A stretch of DNA of 24,911 nucleotides. It comes from Microcystis sp. T1-4. GTDB taxonomy: Bacteria; Cyanobacteriota; Cyanobacteriia; Cyanobacteriales; Microcystaceae. Below are positions 1-6,810 of the stretch, piece after piece. Both the position numbers and the translations under genes were made by a program. Under the pieces are notes generated by a model. It did no database searches and was not told where the DNA came from. It worked only from the letters and a program-made list of their open reading frames with translations. Position 1 is the first letter of the stretch; every line of letters begins with the position of its first letter. The stretch covers positions 1-24,911 of the forward strand of contig NZ_CAIP01000409.1 in NCBI RefSeq assembly GCF_000297435.1, given 5' to 3'.

Positions 1-43
1 GAACCTAAAATCCATTTTTAATTTAATTATAACCAGCTACTTA
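1..43. repeat. Right end of a TAAGTA-type MITE-like repeat
   Basis: The last 38 bases of a segment ending in ACTTAA at about 44 match the right end of the element at 4625-4728 (about 31 of 38 aligned positions, sharing AAAATC, TTTAATTA, AACCA and TACTTAA). The window begins inside the element, so its left end cannot be seen. This is a sequence comparison within the window; no family name is claimed. Confidence 0.4.
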
Positions 44-180
44 ACAATTGAGATGGCAAATTCTCCTCAAATATGCCTGAATCGCTCTCTGGGTAAGCAA
101 CTCACATAAAGTTCATTTTGTCAAGGCTCCTTAAGATGTGCTACCCTGAAGTAGCTATAAGCTCACAGCCATTTTTTATT

Positions 181-396
181 TAGGGTTGGCTGAATAAATG
201 TGAAATATAGACGAGGTAAGGGGTTTGGGGGACTGTTTGGCCAAGCAACTGCAAGATTTTCCAGCTAGTGGCTCAAAAACCTGGCATCTTGAGCGGCGAT
301 CGCGTCCTGTCGGGGCGAAGCATTTGGCATAACCTATCGCTGAAACCGTAGATTTTCTATCCGAATGCTTCGCCCCTACTTTTTCAGCAAACCCTA
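181..396. mobile_element. 216-bp MITE, copy 1 (IS630/Tc1-like, TA target)
   Basis: The element starts TAGGGTTGGCTGAATAAA and ends TTTTTCAGCAAACCCTA, imperfect terminal inverted repeats bounded by TA on both sides. The right half carries an internal inverted repeat, GGGGCGAAGCATTTGG at about 315 against CCGAATGCTTCGCCCC ending near 376, able to fold into a long hairpin. There is no coding capacity. A copy of exactly the same length lies at 9885-10100. TA-flanked inverted repeats are typical of MITEs mobilised by IS630-Tc1-mariner transposases; the parent element is not in the window. Confidence 0.75.
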
Positions 397-934
397 TCTA
401 TCGGCCAACGGAATCAAGTGGCGAGCGATGGCCCATGACTTGCCAAGATGACAGAGCGTCTATAGCTATTTTTCGGGGTTGGAAAGGGGACGGTACTGAT
501 AGCATTTTTCAAAAGTAATGGCAGATATGGTTAATTGCCCTCACCCCCCCAACCCCCCGATGTCGGGGGGGCAAGGGGGGGAGATGGGTCTAGGATACCT
601 GCCATGAATAAAGAAAAATGGCATAACCTCATCCCTAAACCTCATTCCCGATTCCATCCAGGAATACTGTTAGGAAGTGAAAATTTATGTCACAATGACT
701 CTATAAGGGCGATTTTTTAGTGATCGCCGAGGCCGTCTATTAATCGAATCGATGTCTTTGAAGAACGTAGCCCCAAACCGGAAACCTGACTTTCCTTTCC
801 CATTCTTGCCACTGATAGCGGAATTTTTCTCCCTTTTGTGTTATCCGCGGGAATTTTTGAGCTATTGCTGAGATTGGCATTTTGTCACTTCCCGTTAGTT
901 GAATTCAACAAAAGAAGCTGTTTAGGAGCAATTT
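397..934. other. Gene-free spacer upstream of the 935 gene
   Basis: No gene is supported here. A 61-codon frame at 535-720 starts inside the C/G-rich palindrome and has no recognisable features. The stretch holds the palindrome at 544-581 and ends with an AGGAG ribosome binding site at 924-928, six bases before the ATG at 935. I see no convincing promoter hexamers or structured RNA. Confidence 0.5.
544..581. repeat. C/G-run palindrome (nested hairpin)
   Basis: CCCCCCGA at 553-560 pairs with TCGGGGGG at 563-570, and an outer run of C (544-550) can pair with G at 575-580, giving a nested stem. A related C-run/G-run hairpin (CCCCCCTT/AAGGGGGG) sits inside the MITE-like element at 4625-4728. Such hairpins are common dispersed repeats in cyanobacterial intergenic DNA. 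No T tract follows, so a terminator role is not supported. Confidence 0.6.
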
Positions 935-1243
935 ATGTTACACCGCAAGATTTATCAATTCTGTATGGATGGTCAGGAAGTCTGCATTTTCTTGCGCGAT
1001 CAGCAAAGATGGATTGATAATGCTCGTATTATCGATCTAGAAAGCGATCTCGTCACCATTCGCTACGAAACAGAGGAAGAAGACGAAATTAGTTCTTGGG
1101 AAGAAATGGTGCGTTTAGAAAGTATCGGTGCGGTGAGCAGAAAACTGGCATCGGTGTCGCGGACGAATCCTGATATTAATGTCTCGGAAGATTGTCCGGA
1201 AGCAGAACAACTTTATCCCCATTCTCCCGATAGCTTAGATTAA
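935..1243 (+). CDS. Conserved cyanobacterial small protein (DUF6679-like)
   Basis: This 102-residue soluble protein has no signal peptide or membrane segment. The N-terminal two thirds (MLHRKIYQFC, VCIFLRDQQRWI, then an acidic VTIRYETEEEDE and SSWEEMVRLESIGAV) read like one compact beta-rich domain, followed by a polar, probably disordered tail ending in PDSLD. The opening matches my memory of a small uncharacterised protein found across cyanobacteria (NCBI DUF6679); the family name is recalled and the function is unknown. The start is supported by AGGAG at 924-928, six bases upstream. A terminator-like hairpin follows at 1272-1307, suggesting a single-gene unit. Confidence 0.8.
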   Translation: MLHRKIYQFCMDGQEVCIFLRDQQRWIDNARIIDLESDLVTIRYETEEEDEISSWEEMVRLESIGAVSRKLASVSRTNPDINVSEDCPEAEQLYPHSPDSLD

Positions 1244-1271
1244 TTTTGTCGATTTAAATTACAGTGGCTAG

Positions 1272-1307
1272 AAGTCCCGAGGTTTGAACAGTAGCCAAGG
1301 GACTTTT
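1272..1307 (+). terminator. Putative terminator after the 935 gene
   Basis: AAGTCCC at 1272-1278 pairs with GGGACTT at 1299-1305 and is followed by two more T. The loop is long (about 20 nt) and the T run short, so this is a moderate candidate. Confidence 0.45.
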
Positions 1308-1383
1308 AGGGAATGGAAGGGAAGAGAGCCGCTAAGAATCACCACTTGTTCTAAAATTATCGTCAAAGCCCCCAGATTTTCTC

Positions 1384-1405
1384 TATTATAAGCTGCAGGA
1401 GCAAA
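1384..1405 (+). promoter_or_regulatory. Putative -10 box and RBS for cupredoxin gene
   Basis: TATTAT at 1384-1389 resembles a -10 box, but it lies only about 16 nt from the ATG, so the leader would be very short. AGGAG at 1397-1401 is a good ribosome binding site four bases before the ATG at 1406. The RBS is well supported; the -10 is a guess with no clear -35. Confidence 0.4.
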
Positions 1406-1867
1406 ATGAATTCTAATCCCTACTTCGCTGGCAAGGATATCTATCAAAAATTTGTGGCAGTAGTAATAATTTTAATTAGTTGTTGGTTAGTAACTTTTCC
1501 CGCCTTCGCTGGCTCTGCCCCTCTAGAAGTTAAAATTAGTCTAGGCTCCGGGCAAGGAGAATTAAAATTCTTTCCTAGTCAACTAGACTTTATTGCTGGA
1601 CAAAAATACAAATTAATCCTCGATAATCCCAGTCCCACTAAACATTATTTTACCGCTAAAGACTTCGCTGATGCTAGTTGGACTCAGAAAGTTGAAGCGG
1701 GAAAAGTGGAGATTAAAGGGGCAATTCACGAACTAGAATTAAAACCTAATGCACAGGCAGAATGGGTAATAGTTCCACTCAAAACCGGTAAGTATAAATT
1801 AATCTGTACTATTCCGGGTCATGCCGAAGCGGGAATGGTGGGAGAAATTGCCATTAATAACCCATGA
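1406..1867 (+). CDS. Secreted/periplasmic cupredoxin-domain protein
   Basis: The 153-residue protein has an N-terminal signal peptide (hydrophobic residues about 16-32, likely cleavage after AFA at about 35) and a single cupredoxin domain. Type 1 copper ligands are visible: His80 in TKHYF and the C-terminal loop CTIPGHAEAGM giving Cys134, His139 and Met144, spaced as in plastocyanin/azurin-like proteins. It should be a blue-copper electron carrier or copper-binding protein in the periplasm or thylakoid lumen; the partner is unknown. It is not PetE itself, the N-terminal part being unlike plastocyanin. Its stop overlaps the next gene's start by four bases (ATGA at 1864-1867), so translation is probably coupled to the CAX-like transporter. 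Confidence 0.85.
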   Translation: MNSNPYFAGKDIYQKFVAVVIILISCWLVTFPAFAGSAPLEVKISLGSGQGELKFFPSQLDFIAGQKYKLILDNPSPTKHYFTAKDFADASWTQKVEAGKVEIKGAIHELELKPNAQAEWVIVPLKTGKYKLICTIPGHAEAGMVGEIAINNP

Positions 1868-2949
1868 ATTTAAGAAAAATTGTCTCCTTTGCTTTCCTAT
1901 TATTTATTCCCCTATCGGTGGTCGCTAGTCGTCTTAATTGGGGAGATCAAGCTATTTTTATCACTGCCGCTTTATCGATTATTCCCCTGTCAATTTGGTT
2001 AAGTACGTCTGTGGAAAGAGTTGCCGTAGTCACTGGGCCAACTTTGGGAGGATTAGTTAATGCTATCTTTGGCAATACTACCACTTTAGTTATTGCCTTA
2101 ATTGCCCTAAAAAAAGGCTTGGTGGACATCGTACAAGCCAGTATTACCGGTAGTATTCTCAGCGATTTATTATTATTTATGGGCATGGGAATGCTCACGG
2201 GAGGAATTCGCTACAAAGAGCAGGAATTTAAACCGATTTTAGCGCGGGTAAATGGTTCTTCTATGACTTTAGCAGTAATAGCGATCGCTTTACCAACTTT
2301 AGTAATATATACTTCTAAGGTGGTGGAAGTTGCCGATATTCTCAGCCTTTCCCTAGTCACCGCCACGGTTTTATTAATAGTTTACGGGTTAACCTTATTA
2401 TTTTCCCTGAAAACCCATAGCTATCTCTACGAAGTGGGATTAAGTAACGAAAATACCCCCGACAATCAGGTTAGTGAGGAAGAAAAAGCTCAAGTCTGGA
2501 TTTGGTTACTTGTGCTGCTTACTTCCACTGTAGCTGTAGCCTATGAGTCGGATTTATTTGTTGATGTAGTGGAATCGGTGATGGAAGGATTTAATCTCAC
2601 TCCTCTCTTTATCGGGGTAATTTTTATTCCTTTAATTAGCGATGTTTCTGGAATAGTTACCGTCACTCAATTAGCCCTAAAAAATCAGATGGATTTAACG
2701 GTTTCCGTGGCTATGGGTGATAGTTTATTGGTGGCTTTATTCGTGGCACCTTTATTAGTTTTTATCGGTCAATTTTGGCAGCAACCGATGGATTTAAATT
2801 TTAATCCCTTTAACGTGGTGGCTTTAATTGTGGCGGTGGTTGTCACTAATTTAATCAGCTTTACTGGTCGTTCCAATTGGTTAGATGGAACCCTATTACT
2901 AGCTACCTATTTAATCTTGGCAGTGGCTTTTTATTACCATCCCACCTAG
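1864..2949 (+). CDS. CAX-like cation/H+ antiporter paralogue lacking catalytic Glu
   Basis: This 361-residue integral membrane protein has about 11 hydrophobic segments and the two inverted alpha-repeats of the Ca2+/cation antiporter superfamily, CAX branch, separated by an acidic loop (about 193-208). Alpha-1 reads GNTTTLVIALIALKKG then GSILSDLLLFMG (70-107), where CAX proteins normally have GNATEL and SNLLL. Alpha-2 reads PLISDVSGIVTV then KNQMDL and GDSLLVALF (255-292), where the family has GNAAEH and GS. Both essential glutamates are therefore replaced (Thr74, Gly262), while new acidic residues appear at Asp101, Asp259 and Asp285. The fold assignment is firm; calcium transport is doubtful. 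It overlaps the upstream cupredoxin gene by four bases and is probably co-expressed. Confidence 0.8.
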   Translation: MNLRKIVSFAFLLFIPLSVVASRLNWGDQAIFITAALSIIPLSIWLSTSVERVAVVTGPTLGGLVNAIFGNTTTLVIALIALKKGLVDIVQASITGSILSDLLLFMGMGMLTGGIRYKEQEFKPILARVNGSSMTLAVIAIALPTLVIYTSKVVEVADILSLSLVTATVLLIVYGLTLLFSLKTHSYLYEVGLSNENTPDNQVSEEEKAQVWIWLLVLLTSTVAVAYESDLFVDVVESVMEGFNLTPLFIGVIFIPLISDVSGIVTVTQLALKNQMDLTVSVAMGDSLLVALFVAPLLVFIGQFWQQPMDLNFNPFNVVALIVAVVVTNLISFTGRSNWLDGTLLLATYLILAVAFYYHPT

Positions 2950-3028
2950 CCAAAAAAGAGATTTCGGTATTTTATGAGATTTCTGTCTTAAAATGGATCG
3001 ATAGCACCTTACTGCCGCAGGATTGCTG

Positions 3029-4612
3029 ATGATGAAAAGAGGGTTTTGGTTTGTCGTCGGGTTAGTAGTAACGATAATTCTGCTTCCTTCCCTAGTTCTT
3101 TCTAATTCCATCGGTGAACAGGGAATTTATGCTGATCGCCTGCGGGCGGAACCCTATAATTTATTAGGGCGAAAAATTGCCATCGGTCAAGTGGAAATCG
3201 GCCGACCGGCTCAGTTCGGTTATGATAAAGTGGCAGCTTGGCAGCCTCCCTATAAATTAGCCGGTGTTTTTTTTCGCGATCAAATTGCCAAACCCAACAC
3301 CTATCTAGATAATCACGCCGCTATGGTGGCAACGGTGATGGTCAGTGATGATAAAAAAATCCCCGGAGTGGCCCCAAAAGCGAGATTATATTCGGGGGCG
3401 GTGGGTTCTTTGCGACGCGGTGGACAACCGGAAGAATGTCTTACTAGCCAAAATATTGCCCGACAAAATAGCGGTGATGTGCGAGCGATTAACTTTAGTT
3501 TTGGGGAATCTTTGCAAAGAGATCAACGACAGGAACCAAAATTAGATGGTCAAGCTTTATTAACTCAATGTGTTGATTGGTCATCGCGAGTTGAGGATGT
3601 TCTTTATGTAATTGCTGGTAATCAAGGTAAGGGAGGAATTCCCATTCCCACCGATCATTTTAACGGCATTACTACCGCTTATACAGCCAAAAGAGAAGGA
3701 AAATTTACTAAAGTTGATTTTGCTAATATTAGTGCTTTGCCAGTGGGTATTGGTCGCAGTTTAATTAAACGGGAAATTAATGATGGTTCGCGGCGGTCAA
3801 TTAATTTAGTTGCCCCCGGCAATAAAATAGAGCTTTATGACCTCAAAGGTAAATTAAATACTGTTAGTGGCACCAGTTTCGCCGCCCCTCATATTACAGC
3901 ATCCGTGGCACTTTTACAAGAATACGGCGATCAACAAATTAATCAAAAAAATCCCCATTGGAGTCTCGATTCTCGTCATCATCAAGTGATGAAGGCAGTG
4001 ATGCTTAATGCTGCCGACAAAATTAAAGATACGGGCGATGGGTTACGGTTGGGTATGAGACGGACGGTCTTAACTAAAGACCAAAAAACTTGGTTAGAGT
4101 CCGATGCTTATAAAGACCCGAAAATTCCTTTAGATATGCAGATGGGGACGGGACATCTTAACACTTTTCGCGCCTACCAACAGTTTAGTAATGGTCAATG
4201 GTCGGCCGCAGAATCTATTCCTGCCATTGGTTGGGATTACAATACAGTTACCGCTAATAGTTATCAAGATTATGCCCTAGAGAAGCCCTTAAAAGCTAAC
4301 AGTTTTGTTTCGATAACTTTAGCTTGGGATCGTTTGGTAGAACTAATCGATACTAATCGCAATAACCTCTATGATCTCGATGAAAGTTTCCGGGATCGCA
4401 GCCTGAATAATTTAGATGTTTATCTTTTACCTGCCCAGGAGGATAATAATACTAAATACACCTGTGCTTCCCTGAGTGATAGTGATAGTTTAGAGCATAT
4501 TTTTTGTCCTGTACCTATCTCTGGAAACTATAAAATTCGGGTTCAATATCGTCAACAAGTTAACGAAAAAGAACAGGCTTTTGCTCTTGCTTGGTGGACG
4601 GTTCCCGAATAA
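3029..4612 (+). CDS. S8 subtilisin-like serine protease, exported, atypical Asp
   Basis: The 527-residue protein has a hydrophobic N-terminal export segment (about 6-25) and an S8 catalytic domain. The serine motif VSGTSFAAPH is clear (Ser283), the oxyanion Asn is in VIAGNQG (Asn198) and the histidine is in DNHAAMVAT (His96). The usual aspartate block (VAVIDTG) appears as IAIGQVEIGRP, with Gln54/Glu56 and no Asp. After the catalytic domain a beta-rich region (about 410-527) with LAWD and NNLDVYLLP resembles a P-domain-like tail. I chose ATG 3029 because GCAGGA at 3017-3022 is at proper spacing; a TTG six bases upstream abuts that site directly. Likely a periplasmic or secreted protease; the substrate is unknown. 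Confidence 0.8.
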   Translation: MMKRGFWFVVGLVVTIILLPSLVLSNSIGEQGIYADRLRAEPYNLLGRKIAIGQVEIGRPAQFGYDKVAAWQPPYKLAGVFFRDQIAKPNTYLDNHAAMVATVMVSDDKKIPGVAPKARLYSGAVGSLRRGGQPEECLTSQNIARQNSGDVRAINFSFGESLQRDQRQEPKLDGQALLTQCVDWSSRVEDVLYVIAGNQGKGGIPIPTDHFNGITTAYTAKREGKFTKVDFANISALPVGIGRSLIKREINDGSRRSINLVAPGNKIELYDLKGKLNTVSGTSFAAPHITASVALLQEYGDQQINQKNPHWSLDSRHHQVMKAVMLNAADKIKDTGDGLRLGMRRTVLTKDQKTWLESDAYKDPKIPLDMQMGTGHLNTFRAYQQFSNGQWSAAESIPAIGWDYNTVTANSYQDYALEKPLKANSFVSITLAWDRLVELIDTNRNNLYDLDESFRDRSLNNLDVYLLPAQEDNNTKYTCASLSDSDSLEHIFCPVPISGNYKIRVQYRQQVNEKEQAFALAWWTVPE

Positions 4613-4624
4613 TAAAAATGATAG

Positions 4625-4728
4625 TAAGTAGGTAGGTGTTAAAAGTTGTCAGATACCCCCCTTATCAAGGGGGGCAGGGGGGATCGAAGGCAAAATCTAT
4701 CTTCTATTTAATTAAAACCACTTACTTA
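4625..4728. mobile_element. 104-bp MITE-like element with TAAGTA ends
   Basis: The left end TAAGTAGGTAGGTGTTAA is an imperfect inverted match to the right end TTAATTAAAACCACTTACTTA. Inside lies the hairpin CCCCCCTT (4656-4663) / AAGGGGGG (4667-4674). It has no coding capacity and sits between convergent genes. Similar ends occur at 1-43 and 14281-14448. Mobility is inferred from the inverted ends and repeated occurrence. Confidence 0.5.
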
Positions 4729-4803
4729 AATCCTGTTGAAAAAGTATAGGGGGAGTGGGAAGATGGGAGCGAGTTTTTAAAGTTCTATTGGCAGTTAATT
4801 GTA

Positions 4804-6072
4804 CTATCTCTGAGAGACACCTCGTTTTCTTTTCGGGATAACATCGTCAGGTATTCCCCAATAGTTTGATGCCTGAGACACATTATATAGCAATAAGTCT
4901 TCGGGCATTTTTTCTAAAATAACTCGGTTGAAATTGGCTGGATTAATATTCATTGCTCCCATCACAGCATCACCAAGTTCTTTCGATAATAGCGGAATAA
5001 CTGCATTACCAATCTCACGAAAACCATGCCATATTGTGCGGTGAAACTGAAACCAATCGGGGAATGTATGTAATCTGGCGGCTTCTCGTACAGTAATACA
5101 ACGAGGAATAGAATAGTGAATAGGTCTAGGAGCAGTATAGGCCCCTTTGTCGCTATTAGTTCCGGCCCGGAGAGTGTTACATAAACCAGTGGGAGAAAGC
5201 TTGAAAAAGCGACTTTTTGGTTCCACTGTACCCGGTTCGGTTACGATAAATCTATCAATCGATCTTTGGGTATGAACTGAGCCTATATGTCCATAGATTT
5301 TTGTATCTACTGTTCTTTGATGGCAAAGTTTAAAAATATCCCTTGGCTGCACTGAATATTTTTTCCTCTTACCACTATAATCTAATTTTGATGCGGGTAT
5401 GCCTAAATCAGTATCGATAAAGGCTGGTATTAATTCTAAATCTGAAATCGCATCATAGACGCTGGTAAAAGCTGATTTTTTGGCTGGGTTTAAATCGACG
5501 GTCTTTGTCAAAGGATATTTAGCCATCGTCACATCTTTTCGACTACCAATTAAGATTAATCTTCTGCGCTTTTGTGGTGCGCCGTATTCACTGGCATCAA
5601 GGATTTTAATCGGCTGATTAATTGTATAGCCAATAGCTTCAAATTCAGAGATTAACTCCTCTAAAAATTGTTTATGTTTACCCGTAGCCATGCCGGGGAC
5701 ATTTTCAAAGATAAAATACTTGGGTTTAATTTCTGCTACAATCCGCAGATATTCAAATACAAGAGAATTTCTAGGATCATCTATTTGTCGTTTACCAATC
5801 AATGAAAAACCTTGGCAGGGGGGACCGCCGGCAATTAAACTAACATCGGTGGCATAGCCTTTTAGTTTTAATAATTCCCATATTTCTCTACTTGTTACTT
5901 TGGCTATATCCCGGCAAATAGTTTGACAATAGGGAAAGTTAAAATGATGAACCAAAGAATGGACTGCATCAAACTCCACCGCTACAGCAATATCAAATCC
6001 CGCCGCTTCTAGACCAAGAGACATCCCACCGCAGCCAGCAAATAAATCGATCGCAATTGGTCTATGTTTCAC
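4804..6072 (-). CDS. C5-cytosine DNA methyltransferase (Dcm/M.HhaI family)
   Basis: At 422 residues this is the usual length of a type II m5C methyltransferase, and it has the motifs in canonical order: motif I DLFAGCGGMSLG (9-20), motif IV GGPPCQGFS with catalytic Cys86, motif VI FENVPG (122-127), motif VIII QKRRRL (167-172), a variable target-recognition region (about 185-320), motif IX REAARL and motif X with GNAV near 355. It transfers methyl groups from S-adenosylmethionine to cytosine C5. It is the last gene of a three-gene unit after the DUF262 and HEPN genes, 73 bp downstream of the latter. AAGGTG lies just before the ATG, and a TATAAT box lies in the gap, so it may also be expressed independently. 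No standard restriction endonuclease gene lies beside it. Confidence 0.93.
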   Translation of the reverse strand: MKHRPIAIDLFAGCGGMSLGLEAAGFDIAVAVEFDAVHSLVHHFNFPYCQTICRDIAKVTSREIWELLKLKGYATDVSLIAGGPPCQGFSLIGKRQIDDPRNSLVFEYLRIVAEIKPKYFIFENVPGMATGKHKQFLEELISEFEAIGYTINQPIKILDASEYGAPQKRRRLILIGSRKDVTMAKYPLTKTVDLNPAKKSAFTSVYDAISDLELIPAFIDTDLGIPASKLDYSGKRKKYSVQPRDIFKLCHQRTVDTKIYGHIGSVHTQRSIDRFIVTEPGTVEPKSRFFKLSPTGLCNTLRAGTNSDKGAYTAPRPIHYSIPRCITVREAARLHTFPDWFQFHRTIWHGFREIGNAVIPLLSKELGDAVMGAMNINPANFNRVILEKMPEDLLLYNVSQASNYWGIPDDVIPKRKRGVSQR

Positions 6073-6104
6073 CTTGATGATTAGCTCTCTATTGTCTGCC
6101 TTTC

Positions 6105-6110
6105 ATTATA
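6105..6110 (-). promoter_or_regulatory. Putative -10 box for the methyltransferase gene
   Basis: Reading the minus strand, TATAAT lies 32 bases upstream of the methyltransferase ATG, in an AT-rich gap of 73 bp after the HEPN gene. A -35 element is poor (TGTTAA at 17-bp spacing). If used, it would let the methyltransferase be made without the two upstream genes. Confidence 0.4.
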
Positions 6111-6145
6111 CTATATTTCTGATATAATTAACACTTTAAGTTTTA

Positions 6146-6796
6146 TTAAGAGTGCAATTCCTTGAGCAAGTTAGTAATCAATTGATCGACTTTCTCTAAT
6201 TCTTGAATAATTTGTTTAACTCTCTCTAATTCGTCGGCAGGGTTAGGCGTTTTTTTCGTTTTTATTGCTGAAGAATGAGCGATTTCACCGCGTTCTTCTC
6301 CAAAAGTATCCATATTTAGTAACCAAACTTTATCTAAGTCATCACTATCGATGCCGATTGGTAAGAGTAATTTTAATAGGTTAGTTTCTTTAATCCCATG
6401 ATTTTGATCGATAACGGATTTAAAACATCTAATCGCTATGTCAATTTTTTTAGTGATTTTTAGTTTATCTTCAGGCAGATTTTTCTTACCTTTAAGAGGA
6501 GTAAGGGTGTCGGGAGGAGCTTCCATTTCTTGACCAGAAAAAGCGATTACACATAACAAAACTCCACTAGCTTTACCTTGATTATCCCAGATTTTTTTTG
6601 CTGTCAGTACGGTATCCCAAACTCGATCTTCAAGATAAGATTCAATCTCAGCATGAGCAAAAACTCGATAGGCAAAAGTTAAAGCTAATTGTCTTTCAGA
6701 ATATTCATTTATCTCGCTAAATTTACGACGTAGTAATTGTTTTTTTAGTCGATTCAATTCTTTGGTTAGTTGTCTAAATCTCAGAGATTTCGGCAT
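6146..6796 (-). CDS. HEPN-domain putative RNase (MAE_28990/RiboL-PSP type)
   Basis: This 216-residue, almost all-helical and highly charged protein has no membrane segment. It opens with a basic coiled-coil-like helix (LTKELNRLKKQLLRRK), followed by RVFAHAEIESYLEDRVW (44-60). Near the C-terminus, EERGEIAHSSA gives Arg169-x4-His174, the Rx4-6H signature of HEPN ribonucleases, and a closing coiled coil (190-214) follows. This layout fits the HEPN families that NCBI names after Microcystis loci (MAE_28990/MAE_18760-like) or RiboL-PSP-HEPN; the exact family is from memory. It starts 14 bp after the DUF262 gene and should be translated from the same message. By analogy with HEPN toxins it would cleave RNA when triggered. 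Confidence 0.7.
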   Translation of the reverse strand: MPKSLRFRQLTKELNRLKKQLLRRKFSEINEYSERQLALTFAYRVFAHAEIESYLEDRVWDTVLTAKKIWDNQGKASGVLLCVIAFSGQEMEAPPDTLTPLKGKKNLPEDKLKITKKIDIAIRCFKSVIDQNHGIKETNLLKLLLPIGIDSDDLDKVWLLNMDTFGEERGEIAHSSAIKTKKTPNPADELERVKQIIQELEKVDQLITNLLKELHS

Positions 6797-6810
6797 AGTA
6801 AAAAAACTAA

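Noticed and set aside
535..720. 61-codon plus-strand frame
   Set aside because: It begins in a C/G palindrome, has no ribosome binding site and its residue composition reflects the repeat; no protein features.
1947..2198. 83-codon minus-strand frame
   Set aside because: Antisense shadow of the CAX-like gene, which has clear family motifs on the plus strand.
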